Shown here: positions 12,400 to 24,928 of the stretch, one piece after another
Numbering within the stretch: position 1 is the stretch's first letter
Layout of the letters: every line of letters starts with the position of its first letter
Source: Cannabis sativa
Lineage: Eukaryota; Streptophyta; Magnoliopsida; Rosales; Cannabaceae
Length of the DNA: 64,000 nt
Assembly: GCF_029168945.1 (NCBI RefSeq)
Contig: NC_083605.1
Location: 35,167,280 to 35,231,279 of the forward strand
Direction of reading: 5' to 3'
Notes under the pieces: model-generated
The model's database searches: none
Told to the model about the DNA's origin: nothing
Seen by the model: the letters and a program-made list of their open reading frames with translations, nothing else
Made by a program: the position numbers and the translations under genes

Positions 12400-14730
12400 T
12401 GTAACAACCAAAATATTTAGATTATTTTCTATTACAATAGTCTAGATATCTCGATGTGGAAATAGTAAATTCTTAGATTATGTTATTGTTATATAGTAAA
12501 TGTCAAAAACTATTACTAAATCAATTATAGTTTCATAGTTATGTCAGCTTGGTATTTTTGCAAAAACTTCTAATAATTTTGTTACAGCCCAATAATCTCG
12601 TATGGTTAAGGTTTTACAAAGAGTAGTAGTCAGGTTATCTTACACAAATATATGTTTTTATCTAAGAGGATTGAGGAGTGGTTAAATTATCTTTAGACTT
12701 ATAAGTGGATATTATACATTTAGGTATTAAATAATATTGATCAAGTGGCACTCAAAAGATAGTTGATGATTTATTTGGATATGTGGCATTATTAGATGAT
12801 AGATGACAACTAAAAAAAAAAAAACTAGAAATAAGTGGAGCACGTGGAGAGGAGTTGATTGAATATTTTGATGTAGTCTTCAAATGTGGCACTTGAATGT
12901 TTACTTCATGCATGAGGTTCAAATTTTCAAATAATAAACCTAGTCCAATTGGAATACTTACGTGGAAGCCTTTGAGAGTTAATCTCTCTAAAATTCAAAA
13001 TTTGAAGACTAAGTTATAGTCATATTACGGCTCACTCAAGTGAATTAGTTCATTGTTAATGGTTTTGACCGAGTAGTATGGAGGGGTTGAGAGATTGTAG
13101 TTAATAGATGAATTATTTTATTAGTTAATATAAATTAACCACAGATAGATTAAAGCCACGATATATGGTAAAGGGAATTGTTAAGGTTGAACTTAAGGCC
13201 TATAAATAGAAGCCATCCCTCACATTTCTTCTCACACTTTAAAAAAAAAAAGCCAAACTCTCTCATTATCACTCTAATTCTCTTGTCCCTTGTGCCTTGC
13301 AGACATAGTCACATATTACTCTACATCCCATATCTTATTCCATATAAGCACTATATATAAGCCATCCATACACCATCATTATTTCTCCTATCCTCCATAA
13401 ACCATAATAGTGCCTACAAATTATAAAACCATTATCATTTTGTTTCTAAATTTCAAGATCATCTCAAACTACTCGTGTGCTTACACAAGGCTTGGGCTCG
13501 GGTAGCTAGATCTCCTTTAAGAGCTAAGGTATATTGTCTTGTCATTTAAATTCTCGATTTAAGGTTAAGTTTAAATATTTACGTCACCATAATATATTCT
13601 AAAATAAAAACATGAAAACTAGGTTTTCATAAGAAGATTATTGGTTCTCAAATATCTCTCTCATTGCAATCAAGGTTAAGACTCCACATTCGAGGTAAGG
13701 AAATTAAGTAGAAAAATATAAGTTTTCTGTATGTAATAACATTCATAGGAAGAGTGGGAATAGTAAAAGAGAAGTTAACTAAGGTCTTCTGCCTGACTCT
13801 TTATTGTTTGTTATTTAATGTACTGTATAATATATATTTAAATAATATGTTTATAAGATTCATGTTATTTATGTATGTTTACAGTATTAGAGCATGGCCA
13901 TTGCTAAAGGTATATATTTAAATAATGTGTTTATAAGATTCATGTTATTTAAGTATGTATGTAAATAGTGTGTTTATAAGATTCACATTATTTAATTATG
14001 ATTGTTATGTTATTTAAATAATGTATAGTAGTTTGACATTATTTAAATTAGGCAGATTATAATTTATGTGACATGATTTGACCGAGAAGATAATGGTTAA
14101 ATACTTGACTGTTGGGTCTATATGGTAGATAGGGGGCCATTTAGTAGTGGGTACGATTTTACCGAACTCAAATTTCCTCCGCCATTTAGTCCAATAGCTC
14201 GAGTTTATTTGCCAAAATTGGACTCGGGCATAATCATTATTATGTGATTTAGCTTAGAACCTAATTATTAGTGACTAGTGATATGATTAAGTGTATGTTT
14301 TGCTATCTGCCTAAATATGTACATGTGCATTTTAATTAAGTTTTGTTTTTATTTATGTGACTACCTGACACACATTTCCTTACTGAGTTTAGTAGCTCAC
14401 CCTTATTAAATTACCATGTGCAGACCAAAGTAACTAAAAGTCTAGAATGCCGGTGGCGAGTGGAACTTTGGGCGCTTGTGTGTGTGAACTCGCTGAGGGC
14501 CATATAACTGCGGCGGTCTAGGGCGCTCTGTTTATTTATTTATGTTATTAAACTTATGTCGCAATTATTTTAGTTATTAATAATTATGTTTTTTTTTTTT
14601 TTTTTTTTTTTTACGAAAACTGGCCAGTTGTGAACGTTTTCAAGTATTAAATAAAAATGCGACATTTTAATTTTCCGCATTTAACGCTTGTAAATAAAAT
14701 TAGTATTTTTAGAAAAGTACGGGCGTTACA
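12400..14730 (+). repeat. 5' LTR of the plus-strand chromovirus
   Basis: Starts TGTAACAACC and ends GGGCGTTACA. A TATA box (TATAAATA, 13201-13208) sits 0.8 kb in and is the probable start region of the genomic RNA. A T-run near 14590-14612 differs in length between the LTRs. Confidence 0.92.
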
Positions 14731-14733
14731 GTT

Positions 14734-14746
14734 TGGTATCAGAGCC
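14734..14746 (+). promoter_or_regulatory. Primer-binding site (initiator-Met tRNA)
   Basis: TGGTATCAGAGCC lies three bases after the LTR end and is complementary to the 3' end of plant initiator-Met tRNA. Confidence 0.9.
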
Positions 14747-14888
14747 ACAGTTATATCGGTCCCGAACGTTCTCACGAGTTACACACATCAGCCAAAAAGT
14801 TTCCGCTTGCCACCAAGTAAGTCCATTATATATACTTGCATTTTATGTGTATTTTTTTTTCTTTTGTAATTTCTAAATTGGCATTTTA

Positions 14889-14925
<37 letters not shown>

Positions 14926-15243
14926 AGTACCAATATCCAAGTTTAGGTACTACCCATATGAAATAATTTTTTTTAATACATATAAATATATTTCAAGTTA
15001 GTTTAAAATAAAATTTTGGGTAAAATTTTAGAACTTGATGTTAGATAGCACCATATGACTCTTGAAAAAAAAAAATGTGTGTCTTATTATTTTATGTGAT
15101 TATTTATTTTATCTTTGAATAAATAGAAATTATTTGTGAACTAGTTATGTAAGTATGGACATTTTTTTGAAAATAGTGATATCTTATTTAAGTTTATCGT
15201 CTTTTAGAAATACTTAGAAACAAACAAGGAACATTAGGAAATA
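14747..15243 (+). other. Untranslated leader of the chromovirus
   Basis: About 0.5 kb between primer site and gag start. It contains an uninterrupted A-run of roughly 30 bases near 14892-14921. No upstream frame of note. Confidence 0.6.
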
Positions 15244-18200
15244 ATGTCTCCAAGAAGATCAGTTCGAATCAACGGCAATAGAAACATCCACGTGGATGCA
15301 GCTCCAGCACCCGCAAGGGGCGGAGGCCGAGGTGATGGTCGACGCGGAGGCCGACGTGGAGGCCAAAGCGGTAGGGGAGGTAGACAAGGAGCATCGGTAG
15401 CACCGGTAGATGAAGTAGCGCTTGAACAACAACAACCTCCCAATGCTCAAGCTGAGATACTCCGAGAAAACGCTCGTATACGTGAGGAGCTAACTCAAGA
15501 AATTTCAAGGCTACGAGCTCAGAATGAGGAGTTACGCCGGAATCAAAATCCACCCGTTAGAAACCTAGCTCTTCAACCAAATTTCCTCGCAATGAATCCA
15601 GAACCAATACAACGTTTTGAACCTGTGTACGAGCGATTCAGGAAACAACAACCACCAATATTCAATGGGAGCTCGGACTCACTTGAAGCTGAGGAATGGT
15701 TGCGCTCAGTGGAGTCCATATTGGAATATATGGACCTCAATGATAGGGAAAGAGTATCCTGTGCTGCCAGCCTACTTAAAAAGGATGCACGGATCTGGTG
15801 GGAAGTAGTAAGACAGAGTCGCAACATAACAACTATGACCTGGTTGGACTTTGTTGATGTGTTCAACAGGAAGTACTACAGTGCCGCCATACTGGCTGCA
15901 AAAGAAGATGACTTTATGAATCTGAGGCAGAACAATCTCACTGTCACGGAGTATGCTAGGCAATTTGACCGTCTGGCAAAGTTTGCACAAGAGATCGTAC
16001 CAACCGAGGCCCTTCGGGTCAAAAGGTTTTTGAAGGGGATGAACCCCATGATAAAAAAAGATGTGAAAATCATGGTGGGGACCAACACAGTTTATGCTGA
16101 GGTGTTAGAGAAAGCTCTCGAAGCTGAGTTGCTCGAAAATGATATAAAGAAGGAGAATGCTGCTAAGTGGGAAGCCCGAAGAAACAATGGAGGAAATCAA
16201 GAGAATAAGAGAAAACACGAGGGAAATCACGGTAATGATCGTGATAAAAAGGGGAAAGCAGTGGTCCAAAATAACAACAATGGGGTGAAAAGGTCCTATG
16301 TAGAATTCCCAATTTGCCCCACATGCAATAGGAAACATCTTGGGGAGTGTAAGATGAAGTCAGGGGTGTGCTACAATTGCGGGCAGCCAGGCCATCTGAA
16401 GAAAAATTGCCCAAAGGGACAAAAGAAGGAGAACCAAGCCGCTCCCGCTCGAGTGTTTGCTCTCACCAGAGGAGAAGCGGCCACAAGCAACACTGTTGTC
16501 TCAGGTCAGGTTTCTATTTACGGATTGCCTTGTAATGTTCTCTTTGATTCTGGAGCTACTCATTCTTATATAGCTACTAGGTTGATTGATAGTATAGATA
16601 AGCCATGTGACCTACTTAGATGTGGTATTGTGACGGAATTACCCTCGGGAGAAACCATGCTATCAACAAGAAGAATGCGAGATGTACCTATCATAATCGA
16701 AAGCAAAGAACTCATGGGCGACCTAATAGAGCTGGGAATAAAGGAATATGATGTTATACTTGGGATGGATTGGCTATCTAGTCACGGTGCGACAATCAAT
16801 TGCCGAAAGAAACTGATCGTTTTTGAAACAAAGGCTGGGGATCGGTTTATATTCAAGGGCGACAAGCTAGCCCTTAGGACTCCATTGATCTCTTCCCTGA
16901 AAGCTAGTCAGCTAATGAAGGCGGGATGCATGGCATTCTTGGCCAGCGTAGTGGATCGAGCAATAGAGACGCAACTAAATGTGGAGAACGTGCACATAGT
17001 CTGTGAATTTCCAGAGGTCTTTCCAGAAGATCTACCGGGACTACCTCCAGACAGAGAGGTGGAGTTCATCATCGAATTAGCCCCTGGGACTAATCCAATT
17101 TCAAAGGCTCCATACAGAATGGCACCTAATGAGTTAAAAGAGCTTAAAATACAACTACAGGAGCTCTTAGACAAAGGGTTCATTAGACCGAGTTACTCAC
17201 CTTGGGGTGCGCCTGTACTCTTTGTCAAAAAGAAAGACGGAAGTATGAGGATGTGCGTAGACTACCGTGAGCTCAACAAGGTGACCATCAAGAATAAGTA
17301 TCCTTTGCCAAGGATTGACGATCTCTTTGATCAATTGCAAGGCTCGGCTGTGTTCTCAAAGATAGATCTAAGATCTGGGTATCACCAACTGAAGGTCCGG
17401 AAGGAAGACATACCCAAGACAGCATTCAGAACACGGTATGGACACTATGAGTTTTTGGTAATGTCTTTCGGACTAACTAACGCCCCAGCAGCCTTCATGG
17501 ATATGATGAATAGGGTGTTCAAGGAGTACCTAGATAAGTTTGTTGTTGTATTCATTGATGACATTCTTATCTACTCCAAAACTGTGGAGGAACATGAGGA
17601 ACACCTGAGGATGACTCTAAACCGACTTAAGGAGAACCAACTATACGCCAAATTCAAGAAATGTGAATTTTGGTTAGAGAAGGTGGCATTCCTAGGCCAT
17701 ATAGTTTCCAAAGATGGAGTCGAGGTGGATCCTACAAAGATTGAAGCGGTCAAGAGTTGGCCAACACCTAAGACTGCAAGTGAAGTAAGAAGCTTCTTGG
17801 GTCTAGCTGGTTACTATAGACGCTTTGTTGAAGGATTTTCCAAGATCGCAACTCCTCTAACCAACTTGACTCGAAAGACGCAGAAGTTTGTCTGGTCAGA
17901 AAAGTGTGAGGGTAGCTTCCAAACACTTAAGGACAAACTAATAACAGCCCCTGTATTATGTGTTCCCAATAACAAGGATAAGTTTGTGGTGTACTGCGAT
18001 GCATCAAAACAAGGGCTGGGATGCGTGCTGATGCAGAATGACAAAGTAGTAGCATATGCCTCAAGACAACTTAAGGAGTATGAACAAAGGTACCCAACAC
18101 ACGATCTGGAGTTGGCAGCAGTAGTTTTTGCGCTAAAAATATGGAGACACTATCTCTACGGGGAGAAATGTGAAATTTATACCGACCACAAGAGTCTGAA

Positions 18201-19881
18201 GTACTTCTTTACGCAAAAGGAACTCAACATGAGGCAGAGGCGATGGCTAGAGCTTGTTAAGGACTATGATTGTGAAATCCACTACCATCCGGGGAAGGCC
18301 AACGTAGTAGCAGACGCGCTAAGTAGACGCAGTTATGCCAGCTTGGCAATACTGGCACAAATGGAAATGCCACTACAACAAGAACTCCAAAGAAGTGGTA
18401 TAGAGATCATTACACAAAAGCTAGCTAACCTAACCATTGTCTCGACGCTGCTACAAGAACTTAAAGATGCACAGATTGTTGATGAGTTCTTACAGAAGAA
18501 AAGAGCAGGCATGCCAGAGAAGGAGGCAGAGGATTTCTCCGAAGGTACAGACGGCATGCTAAGGTATAAGGGAAGAGTGTGTGTAGCCAACGACATAGAG
18601 CTTAAAAGAAAGATCATGATGGAAGCACACACTACACCCTACTCAATGCATCCAGGGTCAACCAAAATGTACAATGACTTAAAAACCTTGTATTGGTGGC
18701 CAGGGATGAAGAAGGATGTAGCTGAATTCGTAGCTAGATGCCTCACTTGTCAACAAGTTAAGGCTGAACATCAGAGACCAGCAGGGATGTTGCAACCCTT
18801 GGAAATCCCAGAATGGAAGTGGGAAGATATAGCCATGGATTTTGTGACAGGACTACCCCGAACAACCAAGCAACACGACTCAGTTTGGGTAATTATAGAC
18901 AGACTCACCAAGTCAGCACACTTTGTTCCAGTAAAGTCTACTTACAACGCAGAGCAGTATGCTGACCTGTACGTGCAAGAGATATTGAGGCTGCATGGAG
19001 TTCCAAAGACGATAGTCTCTGATAGAGGTTCAGTATTCACCTCCAAGTTCTGGGAGAGTCTACATAAGGCAATGGGGACGCGATTGAAATTAAGTACAGC
19101 ATTTCATCCCCAAACAGATGGACAATCTGAACGCACCATCCAAATACTCGAGGATATGCTTCGAGCGTGTATACTAGACTTCACTGGCTCATGGAGCAAG
19201 TATTTACCCCTAATGGAGTTCTCCTACAATAATAGTTATCAAGCCACAATCGGAATGGCACCATACGAGATGTTGTATGGACGAAAATGTAGGTCACCGC
19301 TTCATTGGGATGAAGTTGGAGAAAGACGCTATTTAGGCCCAGAAGCAGTAAGAGAAGCTTCAGAAGCAGTTGAAAAGATACGACAAAGGATGCTCACCGC
19401 CCAAAGTAGACAGAAAAGTTATGCAGATCTGAAAAGACGGGAGGTTGAGTTTTCTGTAGGGGACTTAGTGTTCTTGAAGGTATCACCTATGAAGGGGATT
19501 ATGCGTTTCGGAAAAAGGGGAAAGTTAAGCCCAAGATTTATAGGTCCTTTTGAGATACTGGACAGAGTTGGTCAGGTAGCTTACCGTTTGGCCCTACCGC
19601 CAACATTAGCAGAAACGCATAATGTTTTCCACATTTCCATGTTACGTAAGTATGTACCTGATCCGACACATGTGCTTAAATACGAGAACTTGAACTTGCA
19701 GCAGGACATGAGTTATATGACACGCCCTGTGCGCGTGATAGAAAAAGGAACAAAAGTCTTACGGAATAAGACTATACCCTTAGTTAAAATCATGTGGAGT
19801 GATAGTTCTGATAGAGAAGCGACATGGGAGTTGGAGAAGGACATGCAGAATCAGTACCCCGAGTTATTCTCAAGTAAGTAA
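15244..19881 (+). CDS. Gag-Pol polyprotein, Ty3/gypsy chromovirus (1545 aa)
   Basis: A single open frame with no stop. It has a Gly/Arg-rich N-terminus (about 20-50), a short coiled-coil-like stretch (65-100), a retroviral-type gag domain (about 125-290), and a CCHC knuckle [14 protein letters not shown] (376-389). The protease has DSGAT (D435). Reverse transcriptase (about 620-800) has FIDD at 770-773. RNase H spans about 912-1028. Integrase has an H2C2 finger (from about 1125) and a D,D,E core ([21 protein letters not shown]). The C-terminal segment VKIMWSD..ATWELE is a chromodomain-like module thought to steer integration to heterochromatin. The integrase motif reads SDRGS where relatives mostly have SDRDP; the catalytic Asp is kept. 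The start ATG lies just after the A-rich leader. Confidence 0.93.
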   Translation: MSPRRSVRINGNRNIHVDAAPAPARGGGRGDGRRGGRRGGQSGRGGRQGASVAPVDEVALEQQQPPNAQAEILRENARIREELTQEISRLRAQNEELRRNQNPPVRNLALQPNFLAMNPEPIQRFEPVYERFRKQQPPIFNGSSDSLEAEEWLRSVESILEYMDLNDRERVSCAASLLKKDARIWWEVVRQSRNITTMTWLDFVDVFNRKYYSAAILAAKEDDFMNLRQNNLTVTEYARQFDRLAKFAQEIVPTEALRVKRFLKGMNPMIKKDVKIMVGTNTVYAEVLEKALEAELLENDIKKENAAKWEARRNNGGNQENKRKHEGNHGNDRDKKGKAVVQNNNNGVKRSYVEFPICPTCNRKHLGECKMKSGVCYNCGQPGHLKKNCPKGQKKENQAAPARVFALTRGEAATSNTVVSGQVSIYGLPCNVLFDSGATHSYIATRLIDSIDKPCDLLRCGIVTELPSGETMLSTRRMRDVPIIIESKELMGDLIELGIKEYDVILGMDWLSSHGATINCRKKLIVFETKAGDRFIFKGDKLALRTPLISSLKASQLMKAGCMAFLASVVDRAIETQLNVENVHIVCEFPEVFPEDLPGLPPDREVEFIIELAPGTNPISKAPYRMAPNELKELKIQLQELLDKGFIRPSYSPWGAPVLFVKKKDGSMRMCVDYRELNKVTIKNKYPLPRIDDLFDQLQGSAVFSKIDLRSGYHQLKVRKEDIPKTAFRTRYGHYEFLVMSFGLTNAPAAFMDMMNRVFKEYLDKFVVVFIDDILIYSKTVEEHEEHLRMTLNRLKENQLYAKFKKCEFWLEKVAFLGHIVSKDGVEVDPTKIEAVKSWPTPKTASEVRSFLGLAGYYRRFVEGFSKIATPLTNLTRKTQKFVWSEKCEGSFQTLKDKLITAPVLCVPNNKDKFVVYCDASKQGLGCVLMQNDKVVAYASRQLKEYEQRYPTHDLELAAVVFALKIWRHYLYGEKCEIYTDHKSLKYFFTQKELNMRQRRWLELVKDYDCEIHYHPGKANVVADALSRRSYASLAILAQMEMPLQQELQRSGIEIITQKLANLTIVSTLLQELKDAQIVDEFLQKKRAGMPEKEAEDFSEGTDGMLRYKGRVCVANDIELKRKIMMEAHTTPYSMHPGSTKMYNDLKTLYWWPGMKKDVAEFVARCLTCQQVKAEHQRPAGMLQPLEIPEWKWEDIAMDFVTGLPRTTKQHDSVWVIIDRLTKSAHFVPVKSTYNAEQYADLYVQEILRLHGVPKTIVSDRGSVFTSKFWESLHKAMGTRLKLSTAFHPQTDGQSERTIQILEDMLRACILDFTGSWSKYLPLMEFSYNNSYQATIGMAPYEMLYGRKCRSPLHWDEVGERRYLGPEAVREASEAVEKIRQRMLTAQSRQKSYADLKRREVEFSVGDLVFLKVSPMKGIMRFGKRGKLSPRFIGPFEILDRVGQVAYRLALPPTLAETHNVFHISMLRKYVPDPTHVLKYENLNLQQDMSYMTRPVRVIEKGTKVLRNKTIPLVKIMWSDSSDREATWELEKDMQNQYPELFSSK

Positions 19882-19903
19882 ATTTCGAGGACGAAATTCC
19901 TTT

Positions 19904-19916
19904 AAGGAGGGTAGAT
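19904..19916 (+). promoter_or_regulatory. Polypurine tract
   Basis: AAGGAGGGTAGAT directly abuts the 3' LTR start TGTAACAACC and is the expected plus-strand DNA primer. Confidence 0.8.
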
Positions 19917-22242
19917 TGTAACAACCAAAATATTTAGATTATTTTCTATTACAATAGTCTAGATATCTCGATGTGGAAATAGTAAATTCTTAGATTATGT
20001 TATTGTTATATAGTAAATGTCAAAAACTATTACTAAATCAATTATAGTTTCATAGTTATGTCAGCTTGGTATTTTTGCAAAAACTTCTAATAATTTTGTT
20101 ACAGCCCAATAATCTCGTATGGTTAAGGTTTTACAAAGAGTAGTAGTCAGGTTATCTTACACAAATATATGTTTTTATCTAAGAGGATTGAGGAGTGGTT
20201 AAATTATCTTTAGACTTATAAGTGGATATTATACATTTAGGTATTAAATAATATTGATCAAGTGGCACTCAAAAGATAGTTGATGATTTATTTGGATATG
20301 TGGCATTATTAGATGATAGATGACAACTAAAAAAAAAAAAACTAGAAATAAGTGGAGCACGTGGAGAGGAGTTGATTGAATATTTTGATGTAGTCTTCAA
20401 ATGTGGCACTTGAATGTTTACTTCATGCATGAGGTTCAAATTTTCAAATAATAAACCTAGTCCAATTGGAATACTTACGTGGAAGCCTTTGAGAGTTAAT
20501 CTCTCTAAAATTCAAAATTTGAAGACTAAGTTATAGTCATATTACGGCTCACTCAAGTGAATTAGTTCATTGTTAATGGTTTTGACCGAGTAGTATGGAG
20601 GGGTTGAGAGATTGTAGTTAATAGATGAATTATTTTATTAGTTAATATAAATTAACCACAGATAGATTAAAGCCACGATATATGGTTAAGGGAATTGTTA
20701 AGGTTGAACTTAAGGCCTATAAATAGAAGCCATCCCTCACATTTCTTCTCACACTTTAAAAAAAAGCCAAACTCTCTCATTATCACTCTAATTCTCTGGT
20801 CCCTTGTGCCTTGCAGACATAGACACATATTACTCTACATCCCATATCTTATTCCATATAAGCACTATATATAAGCCATCCATACACCATCATTATTTCT
20901 CCTATCCTCCATAAACCATAATAGTGCCTACAAATTATAAAACCATTATCATTTTGTTTCTAAATTTCAAGATCATCTCAAACTACTCGTGTGCTTACAC
21001 AAGGCTTGGGCTCGGGTAGCTAGATCTCCTTTAAGAGCTAAGGTATATTGTCTTGTCATTTAAATTCTCGATTTAAGGTTAAGTTTAAATATTTACGTCA
21101 CCATAATATATTCTAAAATAAAAACATGAAAACTAGGTTTTCATAAGAAGATTATTGGTTCTCAAATATCTCTCTCATTGCAATCAAGGTTAAGACTCCA
21201 CATTCGAGGTAAGGAAATTAAGTAGAAAAATATAAGTTTTCTGTATGTAATAACATTCATAGGAAGAGTGGGAATAGTAAAAGAGAAGTTAACTAAGGTC
21301 TTCTGCCTGACTCTTTATTGTTTGTTATTTAATGTACTGTATAATATATATTTAAATAATATGTTTATAAGATTCATGTTATTTATGTATGTTTACAGTA
21401 TTAGAGCATGGCCATTGCTAAAGGTATATATTTAAATAATGTGTTTATAAGATTCATGTTATTTAAGTATGTATGTAAATAGTGTGTTTATAAGATTCAC
21501 ATTATTTAATTATGATTGTTATGTTATTTAAATAATGTATAGTAGTTTGACATTATTTAAATTAGGCAGATTATAATTTATGTGACATGATTTGACCGAG
21601 AAGATAATGGTTAAATACTTGACTGTTGGGTCTATATGGTAGATAGGGGGCCATTTAGTAGTGGGTACGATTTTACTGAACCCAGCCCTCCGCCATTTAG
21701 TCCAATAGCTCGAGTTTATTTGCCAAAATTGGACTCGGGCATAATCATTATTATGTGATTTAGCTTAGAACCTAATTATTAGTGACTAGTGATATGATTA
21801 AGTGTATGTTTTGCTATCTGCCTAAATATGTACATGTGCATTTTAATTAAGTTTTGTTTTTATTTATGTGACTACCTGACACACATTTCCTTACTGAGTT
21901 TAGTAGCTCACCCTTATTAAATTACCATGTGCAGACCAAAGTAACTAAAAGTCTAGAATGCCGGTGGCGAGTGGAACTTTGGGCGCTTGTGTGTGTGAAC
22001 TCGCTGAGGGCCATATAACTGCGGCGGTCTAGGGCGCTCTGTTTATTTATTTATGTTATTAAACTTATGTCGCAATTATTTTAGTTATTAATAATTATGT
22101 TTTTTTTTTTTTTTTTTTTTTTTTACGAAAACTGGCCAGTTGTGAACGTTTTCAAGTATTAAATAAAAATGCGACATTTTAATTTTCCGCATTTAACGCT
22201 TGTAAATAAAATTAGTATTTTTAGAAAAGTACGGGCGTTACA
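19917..22242 (+). repeat. 3' LTR of the plus-strand chromovirus
   Basis: Nearly identical to 12400-14730. It differs in A- and T-run lengths, a few substitutions, and a short replaced stretch near 21680 (CCCAGCCCTCC against CTCAAATTTCCTCC at about 14170). TATA box at 20718-20725. Confidence 0.92.
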
Positions 22243-22247
22243 GTCAA

Positions 22248-23055
22248 TGAGTTGCAAGCTCTTAGAGAACTTGTTATCTACCCTTTTTAGTGATACAGTT
22301 TCGATTTGTTACACCCGATATTACTTCTATCTTTATCATATCACCATACATTGTTTATCTTGCTGTCTCATCGCCAATGCATAATGCAAGACTGATATTG
22401 CTCGTTATTTATTATCTCTTCGAGACAACTCATTTATTACACAATGATTTTTCTATAATTTTAATGTCCAATTATCCACGTGTCATGTTAGTATTTATGG
22501 CTCGAAATATAGCATAACAATTACCCCCTAAAAAACTCAATCTGGAATTGAAAGGGTTTATTTACAAAAGCTACACACGTGTCATTTAAATGAGTACTTT
22601 CTTTGGCGGTTTCACCCTCTTGAGAAAGTTTATTTCATCATAAAATTGTGCGTTCTTTCAACTAATGTGCTTTTCAACTGACCTTTTGTATTATCAAGAT
22701 TGAACTCCGCCCGCTTGATCTAAATTTGAAACCTGATCAATGGTTCTCCATCTTTCAATATAGGGTTGTTACCATTGTCTTCTTCATTCGAAACACAAAA
22801 CTAGAGAGAAATCCCCCACATTTTATTCAAAAGGTTCTTGCATGCCCAGTTTGTCTTTGACTTATTTTCTTGGTGTAATCAACACCATTTTTTCTCAACT
22901 ACGCTCCCGTGAAAACCCAAACCCCTGGTACCGGAGATTTCCCATGAGAAACTGTCAACGCTATTAGAGAAACTCATAAGCTGGTAAGCCTTTGTTTTCC
23001 ATTCTTTTCCTTTTTATTTTCCATTGTTTCTTTTTAAATTTCATGTATGAATTTT
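22248..23055 (+). other. Low-copy-looking flank, possible 5' part of the split reading frame
   Basis: About 0.8 kb between the two chromoviruses, of more balanced composition. It contains a possible splice donor in CATAAGCTGGTAAGCC (donor at about 22983) followed by pyrimidine-rich intron-like sequence. Joined across the minus-strand chromovirus it would lead into the frame starting at 31774. That this was promoter, 5' exon and intron of the same gene is inference only. Confidence 0.3.
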
Positions 23056-24892
23056 TGTAACGCCCGCATTTATAATAATAAACTCGGAAATTAATTTTAA
23101 TAATTTATATATTAATAATTATATAGATTGGGATCCCAGGTATCAAAATTCAGGTTAAAAGTACTTTACTATTACATATATACTTTTTTTTTAAACTTTG
23201 CGGACTTGCATTTTCAAATTCAGATTCAAAATAGTAAAAGACCGAAACCCTCCGGGTCGCACTGCCGCGATATGTACAATCATGTCGAGTTCCGCCTCAC
23301 TGTTCCTCCAGCTTTGCCTTTCCTTTACCTACACAAGGTAGCAAACTGATGAGTCAACAGACTCAGTAAGATATGTAAGAAAACACGAAAGTAACACGTT
23401 GTCAGCTTTATGATCAAGCTGCCCTGAGCTTAACAACGAAGCTCCCCAGATGGTTAAGAACGTTCTTAAGGGTAGTACGACTACTATACCACATGCACTA
23501 AAGTACCAACTTTGTACTTGTGTTGGTAGAGTCCTAACTGTACTCCCGAGAATTTACTAAGTGTTGTACCACGATCACGACGTACCCTAAGTACTCGTGA
23601 TGGTAACACCGTAATTATATTAACATCCAAAGCAAGCATAAACATTTATATATATATATATTCTTACGCTATCTTACCTCGTTCCGTGCTCAAGTGTGCC
23701 GGTCAGCCTGAGTGGAAGTGCAGCTCGACGTATAACAGGGCCCTAAATCATATGTTCAAAAACCGATGAGAGACTCGCTAACACACTTATCGGGAATATA
23801 AAATGCAAACTAAGCTTAACCCTATCGATGAAAAGGATGCTAATACCCTAAATTACATAAAAACGGGAAAAACTAGGGCTCGGGAAAAAGCCCCAACCGG
23901 CAGGCCGGTTCCCAACCGGAAGTCCGGTTCCTGGGACCAACCGGTCGACCGGTTGACACGGGCTCCCAGGAACCGGAATTCCGGTTCTGGTCTGGGAACC
24001 AAAACATCAACCCCAAAACTTCAATTCATCCCCAAATTCCACAAAAACCTCCAGAACACCTGTATACACTAAAATATACCAGTTCCAATCAACAAAATTC
24101 AACAAATCAAACCAAATCCAAAAACACCATTGATGACCTAACTTTAAGCTTTCTAAACACTAACTTGAATAATTCATAACCTAGGGCTTAATTCTAACTT
24201 AAAACAGTAGGAATAACTATTAATCAACTTCAACAATCAAATTCAAACTGAATAAATATACACAGCCCCTCAATTCAACCTAAAACCACCTAGCTTAACT
24301 CAAAATTCAACTAAAACTTCAAGAAAAAGCTAAGAGGGTTACCTTGATTCAAAGTATTCAATATCTTGATGAGATTGGAAACCTTTAACAAAGAATTAAT
24401 CCCCTCCTTGCTGGGATGAAGATTCGAAAGAGAGAGAGAGGAAGAATTGAGGACTTTCTTCTAAAATTTCTAATTCCCTTCACTAAAAATAGTTTGCTCA
24501 AGACTAAACCTCTAATTAAAGTGATAAATGGCTGCATCAAGAGCCTACTACAAGACAAAGCAAGGAGAAAAAGACTTAAATGCCCCTTGACCTTAATAAA
24601 ATAATTATAATCCCTTAAGGGCAAAATGGTCCAATACTAATCCCCGAAAATTCTAACGCCTCTACCATTAAATGATAAAACTCCAATAATAAACTAAATT
24701 ATAAAATGCAACTCTCTAGGCCCAACGTCGCTTTCCACAGCTTCCGAACACAATTAAAGAAATCAGGTCATTAAATATAAAATAGCATAAAAACACATAT
24801 GATATATAAAATATATATGCATTTCATAATTATTAATACGTAATTCTTAAATAATTAATAAGTCAAAGTATTATTCATAGGCGGTCTTTACA
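23056..24892 (-). repeat. 3' LTR of the minus-strand chromovirus
   Basis: Read on the minus strand it starts TGTAAAGACCGCC and ends GCGGGCGTTACA. It contains a TA-rich TATA region (about 23645-23662). About 240-330 bp upstream of that lie four dyads of the form AACCGG-N4-CCGGTT (23895-23986). Confidence 0.92.
23895..23986. promoter_or_regulatory. Array of four AACCGG-N4-CCGGTT dyads in the LTR
   Basis: Four 16-bp units at 23895-23910 (N4 CAGG), 23914-23929 (AAGT), 23939-23954 (TCGA) and 23971-23986 (AATT). The last two are perfect palindromes. Placement in the U3-like part, upstream of the TATA region, suggests a binding-site array for a dimeric factor; the factor is unknown. In the other LTR (30620-30715) only the second and third units keep the pattern. 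Confidence 0.6.
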
Positions 24893-24928
24893 ATTATCCC
24901 CCCGTTATAAGGATTTCGCCCTCGAAAT

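Larger units (their letters stand above)
12400..22242 (+). mobile_element. Full-length Ty3/gypsy chromovirus (Tekay/Del-like)
   Basis: A 9.84-kb element with LTRs of 2331 and 2326 bp, flanked by the 5-bp duplication GTCAA (12395-12399, 22243-22247). It has an initiator-Met primer site after the 5' LTR, an open gag-pol frame, and a polypurine tract before the 3' LTR. The domain order PR-RT-RH-INT with a C-terminal chromodomain-like segment, together with long LTRs, fits the Tekay clade. The LTRs differ at only a handful of positions and homopolymer lengths, so insertion was recent and the copy may be autonomous. Confidence 0.93.

Noticed and set aside
14734..14746. tRNA gene
   Set aside because: The tRNA-like sequence is only the 13-base primer-binding site after the LTR; the same holds for 29762-29774 and 33518-33535.
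24385..24624. Identical 79-codon frame at 24385-24624 and 31107-31346
   Set aside because: It is repeated only because it lies within both LTRs of the minus-strand chromovirus; no protein features.
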